Below are positions 34,528-44,395 of a stretch of 64,000 nucleotides of DNA, piece by piece (position 1 is the stretch's first letter; the number at the start of each line of letters is the position of its first letter). The stretch is taken from the NCBI GenBank assembly GCA_030581615.1, contig JAKTTT010000017.1:124001-188000 (forward strand), given 5' to 3'. The translations under genes and the position numbers were made by a program. The stretch is from Alloascoidea africana. Its lineage: Eukaryota > Ascomycota > Alloascoideomycetes > Alloascoideales > Alloascoideaceae. The notes beneath the pieces were generated by a model, which made no database searches, had not been told where the DNA came from, and was given only the letters and a program-made list of their open reading frames with translations.

Positions 34528-36735
34528 CTAGACATCTATAATATCGCGGCCAAATATTCCACGTTTCAACCAGTCCATAAAGAGCAAAACTCTGGATCTG
34601 AAACTGACGCTTTGCGCGAAATAGACGCTTCTCCAGAGGTACATTGCAACAAGACCACCTACAAAAGAAAACTGTCCGTTTAGATCGAAAACAGCAGCGT
34701 TTCCAATGTAGGCAAGACTTCCTAGATGATGATAATGGAACGGCTTTGAAATAGCATGGTCAATGTCCCCATCCACTATGTCGTTGATCCTGAGAGTTGG
34801 ATACATCTTGGCCAACTTTGTCAGCTTCCGGCCCAAATACTTTCCCTGTTGATGTGCTCTTTGGGCCGTCGCTGGTAGTGAAGTCACCTTTGAATCCACT
34901 TCTTTCAACAAATCTTTAAATTGTTCAAAAGATAGGATTCCTTTCTTTTCTGTATCGTAATTGTCAAACATTTCATGCAAATGGTTGAAATGCTCACTTG
35001 CCTGGGGGTTATCCTTAGCAATGGTTTCACCTAATTCACAAAGCTCTTGATAGGTCAGAGAACAATGTTTAATGTCTTCGTCGGAGACTATGCTGGTTGA
35101 CAACAGTCCCCTTTCAAGCAATCTTCCAACTATCATTCTTCGGATGTATTCAAGACCGTTTCTAGCCAGATCAGTTCTCACAGTGGCACAATCTCCGACC
35201 GCGTACACATCTCCTAAGGGTGCACCGAGTACTCGAAGGTGGCTATCAGTTTCAATAGCACGTCTGTTTTTCTGTTCTTCGAGACTGTTGCATACGACCT
35301 GAGCAAGTGGGTTTAAGGAGACTCCAGTGGACCAAAGGCACAAGCCGAATGGCAACTCTTTGACGATCTGGGAACCATCTTTCAACTTTTGAGTAAAGAT
35401 AACTTTGTCGGGCAATATTTTCTGGACTCGAGAATTCGTCAGCACGTCGATAGAGTCCTTTTTGAATCGTTCTTGCGTGTATTCCGAGATCTGCTTATCG
35501 TAAGTGTTCAAGATGTGCGATCTGGATTGGATGACATGCACCGAGATCTCGTTTCGCAGAATCTTGGGATAGTGTCTGACCAAATTCTCGTTCAAAAGGT
35601 CGTAGACTTCAGCAGCAAACTCTACTCCGGTGGGTCCACCGCCACAAACAACAAAGCTCAAGAGTCGTTTCCGTTCCTCGTCAGGGGTGGTTGGTAGCGA
35701 GGCTCTTTCCAAGTTTTCAATGATTTTGCTTCTGATTTTCCGGGAGTCATCAACAGTTTTCAAAAAATGCGAGTGTTCCAAACCGGCCACGCCATGGGTA
35801 TTCTGGGTGGAGCCGACGGCAATGACGAGCTTGTCATAGGGAACGTAGAAAGAGCGATTGTTGGCTGTTCTGACCTTGATGAGTTTTTCCGAAAATTCAA
35901 CCTTCTCTGCAGCAGCCTCAAGAAAATATGCGTTTACGCGGGTGCATATTCTCCGGATGGACTCGACGAGCGAACGAAGCTCCACGGTCCCGACCGTGGC
36001 AGAGGGCAACATGGGCGTGAATAGAAAGTAGTTGGTGGGCGAGATGACGACCACGTTGTAGTCGTCTGGCGATATGTTCTTGAGGAGAGCAACGGCTCCC
36101 CAGCCGCACCCGAGAACGACCAAACGGGGTTTGTACCTCAAATCGCTTTTCGTCTCCGTGTCAAACTCATCGAGATGCGAGGTCAGGATCGGGAGGTTTT
36201 CAGGCCCGCCATTCTTGGGCTCCAGAGCCGAAATTGGGACCATGAGGTTGTGGTACTTGCCGTCTTCTTCCGCATAGGTGGTGTAATCGTAGAGGAAGAA
36301 GCCTGCGATAAGAGCAGTGATCGAAACGACAGCCGAGCCGGTCGCAATTGCGGCCCTGTAGAGGATCCGACCCAGAAGAGACGATGAAAACAGCCCTGCG
36401 CGGGATGTTTTTCTTTCGCTTTCGCTTTCGCTTTCGCTTTCGCTTTCGCTTGGCGGCTTCTGCGGCTTCTGCTGCTCCTGGTCTTGGTCCTTCGCACTGT
36501 TGCGAGTCGCGGAAGAAGACGGATCAGACGCTTTCGCCTGGAAACGGGATGAGGAGAAGAGCCTGGAGCCGCCTAGGCAGCCATTGACTCGAGGAACCTG
36601 CCGTGCACAGGCCAATTGATAGGAAACACGGCATGGAGAATGCACACACAGCTGCCGGGACCGAATGAGCAGCAGCGGAACGGGCTGGGCGATCCGTGAG
36701 CTCGCGGCCGCGGCGATAGACGAGAATCCTGGCAT
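34528..36735 (-). CDS. NDE1: External alternative NADH dehydrogenase with EF-hand-like insert
   Basis: 735 residues, ATG at 36735. It has an Arg-rich mitochondrial presequence, a low-complexity Ser-Glu run, then a membrane segment at about residues 125-150 that would leave the enzyme facing the intermembrane space. The first dinucleotide fold is VVLGCGWGAVALLK and the second VVCGGGPTGVEFAAEV; YAVGDCA and the C-terminal LGSLAYIGNAAVFD / GFVGGLVAMYLWRSVYF-type motifs of NDH-2 follow (here FVGGLVAMYLWRSVYF). A EF-hand-like segment (FDNYDTEKKGILSFEQF) is inserted as in Neurospora NDE1, but loop position 12 is Gln and position 5 Lys, so calcium binding looks weak. The enzyme oxidises cytosolic NADH and reduces ubiquinone without proton pumping. 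CGGGTAA at 36849-36855 is a Reb1-like site in its promoter. Confidence 0.92.
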   Translation of the reverse strand: MPGFSSIAAAASSRIAQPVPLLLIRSRQLCVHSPCRVSYQLACARQVPRVNGCLGGSRLFSSSRFQAKASDPSSSATRNSAKDQDQEQQKPQKPPSESESESESESERKTSRAGLFSSSLLGRILYRAAIATGSAVVSITALIAGFFLYDYTTYAEEDGKYHNLMVPISALEPKNGGPENLPILTSHLDEFDTETKSDLRYKPRLVVLGCGWGAVALLKNISPDDYNVVVISPTNYFLFTPMLPSATVGTVELRSLVESIRRICTRVNAYFLEAAAEKVEFSEKLIKVRTANNRSFYVPYDKLVIAVGSTQNTHGVAGLEHSHFLKTVDDSRKIRSKIIENLERASLPTTPDEERKRLLSFVVCGGGPTGVEFAAEVYDLLNENLVRHYPKILRNEISVHVIQSRSHILNTYDKQISEYTQERFKKDSIDVLTNSRVQKILPDKVIFTQKLKDGSQIVKELPFGLCLWSTGVSLNPLAQVVCNSLEEQKNRRAIETDSHLRVLGAPLGDVYAVGDCATVRTDLARNGLEYIRRMIVGRLLERGLLSTSIVSDEDIKHCSLTYQELCELGETIAKDNPQASEHFNHLHEMFDNYDTEKKGILSFEQFKDLLKEVDSKVTSLPATAQRAHQQGKYLGRKLTKLAKMYPTLRINDIVDGDIDHAISKPFHYHHLGSLAYIGNAAVFDLNGQFSFVGGLVAMYLWRSVYFAQSVSFRSRVLLFMDWLKRGIFGRDIIDV
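36413..36451 (-). repeat. CTTTCG hexanucleotide expansion coding (Ser-Glu)n in NDE1
   Basis: Six and a half perfect CTTTCG units. On the coding strand they read as alternating Ser and Glu codons between the presequence and the membrane segment of the NADH dehydrogenase. Confidence 0.95.
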
Positions 36736-37080
36736 GGCTACTATGTCTGCCCCAAGTCCGCGGTCTATTCTCTAATCTCTAATCTCTCTAGTGAGTTCAA
36801 AGTGGAAAGAGCAAGTTTCCCTTTTCAGCCAAGCAGATCCGCGCCGGGCGGGTAATCTTGCAAACTCCGTCTCGAGCAGCTTCGCAGCTAATTTATGTCC
36901 AAAAGTCACTCTTTCCACAGCTCTTTCCCCTGGAATCTGCCTTTCGGTGGCCAGTCGTCCTCTGTTTCTCGTCCTCGTTGCCTTCTTCGCCATCACCGGG
37001 GCCGGTTTGAACTTTAAACCATGCAATGGTCATGGAAAGAGCAACGTAAAAAGGCAACTAGTCCGCCGTGTAGCTATCTA
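36736..37080 (-). promoter_or_regulatory. Promoter of NDE1 and 3' end of the BLOC-1 gene
   Basis: 345 bases between the NDE1 start and the stop of the BLOC-1 subunit gene. It holds a Reb1-like CGGGTAA at 36849-36855, about 115 bases upstream of NDE1. A plus-strand open frame across it (36791-37318) is antisense to the spliced gene and has no family match. Confidence 0.4.
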
Positions 37081-37514
37081 TTACTTTGAAACAGCGCGTG
37101 CTGGCCCTCCGCGACGGTCTGCTCTGGCCAGCCGCCGAAACTTGACCTCCAACTCGCGGGACCATTCGTCGAGCTCCTGGGCCACTCGTTCCAGGTCGTC
37201 CACGCGTTCTGAGACACGCTCGACCCGCTTCAGATGCTCCTGGATTTTACCGTCTAGGCAAGTGCAACGCAAGTGCAACGAGAAGAGAGTTAGAGCGAAG
37301 AAGAACGAGCAGGATTAGCGGAAGTGTACACACCTAGAGAATGTAGCTCTGCCTTTTGGTCTGCCAGCCTGCCCACGCGCTCGCTGAGCACGGAGTACTT
37401 GTGGGCCGAGCCCAGGGCGATGGCGTCGACGAGATCGACCTCGGCGGCCCTGCTGGAGACGTCCGAGTGCACGAGGGCCTGGGCGGCGGCGAGGGCTCTG
37501 TCCATGGAGTCCAT
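37081..37514 (-). CDS. BLOC-1 subunit 2-like coiled-coil protein (two exons)
   Basis: Coding segments are 37514-37334 and 37253-37081, joined over an 80-nt intron (donor GTGTGT at 37333, branch point CTCTAAC, acceptor TAG ending at 37254). The product is 117 residues. The joined peptide HKYSVLSERVGRLADQKAELHSLDGKIQEHL and VSERVDDLERVAQELDEWSRELEVKFRRL follows the heptad and residue pattern of BLOC1S2 (EEQV-LEQ-A-LD-YSK-LE-K-KLEK). BLOC-1 acts on endosomes, in yeast with Rab5 regulation by Msb3. Neither exon alone is longer than 65 clear codons, so the gene is easy to miss. The start was set at the first ATG inside the conserved part; a second ATG lies three codons later. It is very G+C-rich (77% in one 60-base line). 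The S. cerevisiae counterpart may be BLI1. Confidence 0.7.
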
Positions 37515-37722
37515 CTGGGAGAATCTGTGAAAATCAAATGTTGGAGAAGAGAAAGAAAAGGTGCACGGATGCGGTTGCCAGAGAGACAAAAACAAGTTCG
37601 CTGCGCTGGGCTCTCTGCCTGAGAAAATCGAAACCTCCTTCTCTTCCTTCTCTTCTTCCTCTTCTCTTCTCTCTCCCTCTGCTCCTGCTCCTGCTCGCCC
37701 CCAAGCCCGTTTCCACAAGGCC
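37515..37722. promoter_or_regulatory. Divergent promoter between the BLOC-1 gene and KIN4
   Basis: Only 208 bases separate the two starts. It contains a long CT-rich tract on the plus strand (about 37634-37690) just ahead of the KIN4 ATG. The KIN4 frame stays open upstream to an ATG at 37561, but that extension is a low-complexity reading of the tract, so 37723 was preferred as start. Confidence 0.4.
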
Positions 37723-40700
37723 ATGGCTTCTCTGACCGCCCCAGCGCAGGCCCAGCCCGACCCGGACAGCCAGCGCCAGCCTCCATCATCCCAGCACCAT
37801 CACAACCAACCACAACCACAACAACAACAACAACAACAACACCAGCGCCAGTATCCGCCTGTAGACCCCCAACAACATGTTCCCATAAATGTTTCCTCAA
37901 GGCTGCCTGCTCGGTCCTCGCCCTTGCTGCCTGGAAGCCTCCACGTAGAACAAACGTTCGGCCACTACGTCCTGGGCTCCACTCTCGGCCAGGGAGAGTT
38001 TGGCAAAGTTAAATTGGCCTGGTCGAAAGACGAACAACGTCCAGAACAGGTAAGACGATCTGCCTCTTTCTTTCCCTTTTTTTTTTTTTTTTTTTTGGCC
38101 GCTTGTCTTATTGGGGCTTGTCTAGCTGCCGTTTGTGACATTCTCGTCCAAAAGTGCTCCCGTTCTAACATATTCTGGGGGAGAGAGCGTCCCCCAGCTT
38201 TTGAATTTAGGTTGCCATCAAGCTCATCAAGCGAGACTCTGTACCCCCCGGTTCTTCTAGGGAAATTAAAGTTTTCAGAGAAATAAACGCCCTCAAGCGA
38301 CTTTCCCATCCAAACATCGTCGGCCTCCACGACGTGCTCCAAAGCGAAAAGTACATTGGCATAGTGATCGAGTATGCCTCCGGTGGCGAGCTATTTGACT
38401 ATATTCTCCGCCAAAAACGTTTAAAAGAAAGCGTGGCATGCAAACTATTTTCCCAGCTCATTTCTGCAGTCCATTACATGCATTCAAAGGGCATCGTCCA
38501 TCGCGATTTGAAGTTGGAAAACTTGCTCTTGGACAAGTACAAAAACATCTTGATCACAGACTTTGGCTTTGCAAACTCCTTCAAACGCAACAATGACGGT
38601 ACCTACTCCGAGCTCATGTCCACCAGTTGCGGCTCCCCATGCTACGCTGCTCCTGAATTGGTCATTTCGAATCACAAATATGCTGGCCGCAAAGTCGATA
38701 TATGGAGTTGTGGCGTCATTCTCTACGCCATGCTCGCTGGCTATTTACCTTACGATGACGATCCTCTAAATCCTGAAGGTGATAATATCACCCAGCTTTA
38801 CAAGTACATAAGTACCACTCCGTTGACTTTCCCAGAATATATAAACGCGGTTCCTAGAGATCTCCTGCGACGTATCATTGTGATCGACCCCAGGAGAAGG
38901 TCGAAAATGAAAGAAATAATTGCGCATCCATGGCTCGCTGCTCATGCCAAATTCCTGGCAATCTCCCCTAGTGAGTGGAATCAAAGGGCACTGGCCGCAA
39001 AGTCGGCATGGTCTCAAGCATCTACCTCTGAAAAGCCTTCCCGACCCCAATCCATGGTTGTTTCTAATTCATTTACAACCGGGAACTTGGGCTCCCTCAT
39101 GGTGCCCTCCCAGCTTCCCGCAAAGGGCCGCCAACGATATGCTAGCAACAGCGCCACGGCTGAAAACGCGACTATGATGCAAACATCACTGTCTCCTCCG
39201 TCCTCAATTGCAAAAACTCTACTAGATGGATCCCATCCACCGACAAAAGCACCTGCCCTTTTAGGAAAGGATGCTTCTAAAAGCGCTTTTGCGGATGGTA
39301 CTAACACAACCAATTTTAATGGTGCTGTTACTGCGGCTAATGCAAATGCGCTTCCTCCAAATTCGAGCGCGCATCTTCAAAACCCTCTGCTGGCTCAATC
39401 AAAATTGTCTACTCAAGCAGCGCTTGGTCCACGTCCAACGGGGCCTAGGAAGCCAAGACCAACCTCTTATCAGCCAAGCTATGCTCCTCGAGGCTCTGCG
39501 GTGGGAGGAGGTGCCGAAGCCCTTAGCCTTTTCTCCCTTTCAAATTCTATGAGAAACAGCAAGGAGTCCGTGTCTTTCCCAACTCCAACTGCCACCACCA
39601 TTGGTCAACATGAACTTGATCTGCAAACAAAGTCCCAGGCTACCATCAAGACGAGCAATTCGGTCGGTGCTAAGTCAGCGCTTAGTACAGAAAATACAAA
39701 ACGAAGTTTGGACGATGGCTTAGAGCATGAAACTTTGCCCCAAGTCAAATCTGTTGAAGAACCTGGTATTATTAAAAAGGCAAGCGAACATAAATCAATA
39801 GTAGACGAGACCTTAAAAGTTACTGAAAACGTTCACGACCTTGAAAAAGAGAAACAAAAGAGTTTGCCAATTGAAGGCAAGCTTCCACAGCAAGAAACCA
39901 ATATCGAAGCTCAAGAGTCGCATCTTGCAAGTCTCGATCTACCAAAGGTTCCGCCTTTAGCTAATCCAGAAAAACAGCAAAGCTTGCTTGCTCAGCCAAC
40001 AGCTGTGACTTCTGTAACCACAACAAGTGCCAAGCGTTCTGCTAGTTATAAACGATATTCACATTCCCGTTCCCGAAGTGAACAAGGAATGAACAAATCG
40101 GGAAACAATGCAGAATCAAAGACTGCTGCTGCAGGTGCTCGCGATCCAGAAGTTCAGTCCACCGTTTCTACTTCGAAATCTATTCAGAGCCAACACACTC
40201 AAAGTAGATTTAAGGAAGACATTGACGATGATGAAAACAATAAAAAGCCCCCAATGGTTGAGCCCTATGCCACCACCAAAAAAGCTCATAGGCGAAGCAT
40301 TAGCGCAAAAATTGTGAAACAATTTTCAATGAAGAGGAAACAAAACACCGATGAAACCGTAAACCATGAGAATGATGGTATGGAAGACCCTCAACTAAAT
40401 GCCAACACAGAGGCAAACTCTCATATTGCTAGCGACAGCATAAGCACCAGGACAAATAAATCTAGCAAGTCAAAGTCAAATAGAAACAGTTGGGTTCTGC
40501 ATTATCTTCATAGAGACGAGCATAAAGAGAGAACTGGTTCGATTAATACTAGCATATCAGAAACTAAGCAAGACGTTCCAAACAGAAACCGTTACTCTTT
40601 CCCCGTATCTCTTATAAGTGGCACTTTGGCACATAGTCAACGAAATGAGAGAAGAACAAGCATTATAAGTGCGACGCCAACAACTGAACCAGTTGGTTCC

Positions 40701-40889
40701 ACTAGCAACAGACCACAAAATTCACGTTCTTCAAATACAGATCAGCATCTTTTTAACGAGAAAGCAGATTCGCCTCAACAACCACATTCTCAGCCACATA
40801 TGATGGACAATCGACCTAAAAAAGGACTTTCCAAGGGGAGAAGAGTGGTTAACTTTTTCAGAAGAAATTCTAAACCCATTTATAGTTAA
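37723..40889 (+). CDS. KIN4: KIN4/FRK1-type Ser/Thr protein kinase (two exons)
   Basis: Join 37723-38049 and 38211-40889 give 1001 residues. The 161-nt intron (GTAAGA, a T22-like tract, TTCTAACAT branch region, TTTAG) sits between the glycine loop GQGEFGKV in exon 1 and VAIKLIKRD with the catalytic Lys at the very start of exon 2. Motifs HRDLKLENLL, DFGFAN, CGSPCYAAPELV and DIWSCGVILYAMLAGYLPYDDDPLNPEGDN are those of Kin4/Frk1. RDLLRRI contains a CTG codon at a fixed leucine, so CTG is Leu here. The long C-terminal part is Ser/Asn/Lys-rich with RRSISAKIVKQFSMKRK and ends in a basic patch (GRRVVNFFRRNSK), probably for cortical or spindle-pole targeting. In S. cerevisiae Kin4 blocks mitotic exit when the spindle is misplaced. 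Exon 1 begins with a poly-Gln/His tract. Confidence 0.92.
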
Positions 40890-42184
40890 TAAAAGTGGTC
40901 AAAACAGTTCTTTTTTTTACAAATTTCTTTATCTTTTTATTTTTCATTGGGATGATTTTAAAGGGAAGAGCAGCGCAGTATATAGTCTTCTTTCCTTACT
41001 TTGTTTCTTTGTTTGCTTTGCTTTGCTTTGCTTTTCTTCAATCCTTGGTCCCTCATGCTTCAAGTTTCCTCACCCAGTGTTTTGGTTTTGCCTTTTAAAC
41101 AAATAAGCATAATAATCTTGATCTGACTTTTTTTGTTAATTTCGCTCTTCATTTGTCTTTATTGGTTAAATTCTCAAAAAAGAAAAAAGAAAATAATAAA
41201 AAGGGCATACACACACACACACGCAGAGATATCAACTTTTGCTCTATTGTTTTAAAAGTTTAGGGTGGATGCTAAAAAGCTGACTTTTACTGATCTGATC
41301 TGAATTGAATTGAATTGAACTGAGCAAGTCATTTTTTTTTCTCTCTATTTGTTTTATTCTTTCATGTTTATGATTATATTTATCTACGCTATTCTCTCGA
41401 TCATCGATATCTTAGATTCTATACAAGCCCTAGTTGTCAAACATTTAATGTGTACAATAAACCTTTGAAAAAAAAATTGCTCTACTGATCAAGCACCATA
41501 CCTTGTGAGGGTTTTACAGGTAAATGGAGATATTCATTTACAGGACTATCATTTTTTTTCAACTTTCTTTATCATTGCTCTAGTATTTGATCTTAGTTTA
41601 CAATTTTCAACATAATTATTGAGTATTCACTCACATACTAGCACTTTTTTTGAGAAATCTGAGTCGACATCGCGAAAGTACATACAATCCAGCCTAGCGA
41701 AAAAGGCAGTTCAGAAGTACGAATGAGACAAAATTTGACAAGGTAAAAAAAGGAATGGCGATCAGAATTTTCCTCTTGCTATTCAAAAAGATCATATTGA
41801 ATGTTCTCTCATATTCCCAAAAGTTTTTTTTTTAGTCCCGCTAAAATTAGATACAAACGTTTAAACAGTCAACTTTAGTTTTCATGTTTGTTTTCTTTTC
41901 TTATTGATATTAAATAGGTTAGGTTAAGTCCGGAAAAAAAAAAATACGTTTGCGATCTTTCTGAATCAGCAAAAAATTATAGAACAAGACCCTGCCATGT
42001 ATGAAATGATTCAGTTCAATTTAGTTCAGTCCAGCTGAAACAGCCACAAGAAAGATATAAAAAAGAGAAACAATCAATAAATAGATAAAAAAAGGATTAA
42101 ATAGATATTAAAAGGTATGCCGACCAGTGACAAACAAATTTAAACTAAAGAACATTAATAAAACAAAAGGTACTTTTATAGCGC
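40890..42184. other. Convergent 3' region between KIN4 and MedA-like copy 2
   Basis: About 1.3 kb of A+T-rich DNA with no supported gene. It has a CTTTG array (41012-41035), a short CA run (about 41207-41221), a GAATT array (about 41301-41316) and several T or A runs suited to 3' end formation for the two convergent genes. Confidence 0.5.
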
Positions 42185-44395
42185 TCATTGGTACACCAAG
42201 GGATAAGAAAAATCGTTCTCAACAATGAAACCTGCTATCTGGGGGACAATAAGAGGTTGAGCCTGCGACGGTTGTGTTTGTTGCCGTTGTTGCAAGAATT
42301 GAGAGTTTTGAGCAAAGTGCATTGGAGGAACAACCGGTGCTGGTGGTGGTGCTAAGCAGGTATTCTGGATTCCAATTGTCATATCAGAGCTGGTGGAAAC
42401 AGCAATTGGCAAGTGGTTATACCTAGGGATTTCGGCACCATTCGCCAAAGGAGTAATTTGAGAAAGAAGTAACATTTTAGATCGAGGTTGCTGTTGATAC
42501 TGAGTTTGTAAAGGGACTACCTTACCGTGAAGCATTAACTTTTGTGTTTCTCGTAGTGCCTGTCCCTGTTCTTGCATTTCCTCTCCCTTAATCATGTTTA
42601 CATCTTGATCTTTTTGCATTTTTTCCGCAATTTCTTCCTCTTTAATGCTTCCTTTCTCACTGGCTTCTTTACTCCTCGCGCGTTGAAGAGAGCTTAGTTT
42701 GGAAGATTTGGGAGAAAACCGACTTACCCCAGATCCTGTCATACCCCCGTTATACCGACTAACAACTTTCTTTAAAGCATCGGCTAATTTGTACCAAAGA
42801 AACACTTTCAAATCTTTCTCAATGTTTCGTGGTTTGGGGGTTCCAAAATCCATGATTTTCTTGAAAAAATGTTTAAATCTCGGGTTGCTCTTGGACACAG
42901 TCAGAGGTTTGAAAGCCTGCAAATTTCTGCGAATCCGGTTTTTCTCCTCAATTGTAAACTTTGTATCGAGAAGATACTCAAGTAGATGGATCACGTCAAC
43001 AGATGTAATGTAAAATTGGTTTAACTCCTCCCAATAAATACAATTCACACAGATCATCTTGTGCTTATAGTCATCAATGTCTATCGACTCAAAACTGGTT
43101 GTAATTGTCTGATTCCGACCAGGAGAAGTTTTACATGTTTCTTGAGTCCTACTAAAGGAAACAATCCGTCTTCCCTGTTGGACTTCCTGTGGCGCCCAAT
43201 TGCACATAACCTCATCCAAATCGCCAAGAACCTCAAGACTTGTCTTTTGACTGTTTACTTCTCCCTTTGTAGTTACTTTTCCTTCTTCAAGGTGTGAAGA
43301 AATGCACCTAACAGAACAAGGTTCATAATTGCTGGTTGCAAAAGAATCGGTTCCAAAAGTCAAGTCGCCTGTTGGAATGTCACCGCCTCGAGAAAGGCAA
43401 AGGTCCGTGCGATTATCGGTTCTCTTATAATCAAGGCATTCAGAGATACTAGAAACAGATCCACCGCTGCTGAAGCTTGAAAAAGGTGTATGCGTAGAAA
43501 GCAGCCCTACATTGCTACCGCCAACAGTACTGATACTGCTGTTGATCGTTGTAATGCTGCTGTTCCCTCGCGCGTGCAAGTAAATGCCCTCTTGTCTCAC
43601 ATTCTGGGGAGCCTCGTCTTTATTATTTCGGTGTCCAAAGCAAGTAGGTCCAAGCCGCTTAAAGCGATTCGGAGGAGAGTATGCAATAGGCCAAGGACGT
43701 TGCTGCTGCTGTTGAATAGCATTCAAGTGACCTCCTCTGTTCCCACTCAATGTAAAAGAAGGGTTTAGATTTTGGTTTTGGTTCTGCTCTGTTTTCGATA
43801 CATGCTCAGGGGTTTCAGTTGAAGAATTGACGTTGATGCTTGGAAGTTTGGCCCCTGATGATAATAATAATGGCGCTGGGGCCAATTCTGAGACTGTTTG
43901 CGGAGCCGAGGGCTGGGTAGGTCCAAAAGAAGGAGGCGGGAGCGTAATACTGGATATCGGAGCTGAATTGATCTGCTGAAAATGTATAATTGAATTTTTT
44001 GAAGTTGCTGCCCCAGACCCCAATTCGTTTTCTGGCTCGGTTTGGAATGATGACGAATGCCCTTTCGCATTATTAGTATTAAGATTAACGTTATTAGTAG
44101 CTATGTTTTCTGTAGGACGTAGCGCAAAGGATGAAATAGAAGGAAACAAATTTGAGCTTTCTGTTCGTTTGTGGTTAGGATTGTTCAGTGAAAAGCTTAG
44201 ATCAGAGACACTAGGGAGAGTTACTTGGAAACCATTAGGAGTATTGTTACTCTCCAAACCTCGATTCAGGCCTCCGCCTCCAGAATAATGACCGGCATTA
44301 ACTTGTTCTTTAGTATTCTCAAAAGTGTTGGAGGTTGAAATGTTCCCATTTAAACTTGTTTCTGAAGCATTGAACATTGTCTCTGGGTTGACCAT
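42185..44395 (-). CDS. MedA/DUF7082-type developmental regulator, conserved copy 2
   Basis: 736 residues in one exon, ATG at 44395. The first about 390 residues are Asn/Ser/Gln-rich. The conserved domain covers about residues 390-550: VMCNWAPQEVQQGRRIVSFSR, MICVNCIYWEELNQFYITSVDVIHLLEYLL, FTIEEKNRIRRNLQAFKPLTVSKSN, FFKKIMDFGTPKPRNIEKDLKVFLWYKLADALKKVVSRY. These blocks match the C-terminal domain I know from filamentous-fungal MedA/Acr1 proteins almost word for word, so this is the likely orthologue and the copy at 15580 the divergent one. A Gln-rich tail follows. MedA-type factors are nuclear and control conidiophore form, filamentation and adhesion; in budding yeasts the related activity may be Mfg1 (uncertain). 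It is followed upstream, on the same strand, by myo-inositol oxygenase copy 2. Confidence 0.85.
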   Translation of the reverse strand: MVNPETMFNASETSLNGNISTSNTFENTKEQVNAGHYSGGGGLNRGLESNNTPNGFQVTLPSVSDLSFSLNNPNHKRTESSNLFPSISSFALRPTENIATNNVNLNTNNAKGHSSSFQTEPENELGSGAATSKNSIIHFQQINSAPISSITLPPPSFGPTQPSAPQTVSELAPAPLLLSSGAKLPSINVNSSTETPEHVSKTEQNQNQNLNPSFTLSGNRGGHLNAIQQQQQRPWPIAYSPPNRFKRLGPTCFGHRNNKDEAPQNVRQEGIYLHARGNSSITTINSSISTVGGSNVGLLSTHTPFSSFSSGGSVSSISECLDYKRTDNRTDLCLSRGGDIPTGDLTFGTDSFATSNYEPCSVRCISSHLEEGKVTTKGEVNSQKTSLEVLGDLDEVMCNWAPQEVQQGRRIVSFSRTQETCKTSPGRNQTITTSFESIDIDDYKHKMICVNCIYWEELNQFYITSVDVIHLLEYLLDTKFTIEEKNRIRRNLQAFKPLTVSKSNPRFKHFFKKIMDFGTPKPRNIEKDLKVFLWYKLADALKKVVSRYNGGMTGSGVSRFSPKSSKLSSLQRARSKEASEKGSIKEEEIAEKMQKDQDVNMIKGEEMQEQGQALRETQKLMLHGKVVPLQTQYQQQPRSKMLLLSQITPLANGAEIPRYNHLPIAVSTSSDMTIGIQNTCLAPPPAPVVPPMHFAQNSQFLQQRQQTQPSQAQPLIVPQIAGFIVENDFSYPLVYQ

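Noticed and set aside
36791-37318. 175-codon plus-strand frame
   Set aside because: It is antisense to the BLOC-1 gene and NDE1 promoter in G+C-rich DNA and has no family features.
37290-37724. 144-codon minus-strand frame as one unspliced gene
   Set aside because: Its 5' part is the antisense of the KIN4 promoter and start, and it runs into the intron of the BLOC-1 gene. The spliced two-exon model gives a recognisable protein.
38869-38890. CUG-Ser codon reassignment
   Set aside because: CTG encodes the fixed leucine in KIN4 RDLLRRI, so the standard code applies.
38334-40889. KIN4 starting at 38334
   Set aside because: This start lacks the glycine loop and catalytic lysine; an in-frame upstream exon with a canonical intron supplies both.
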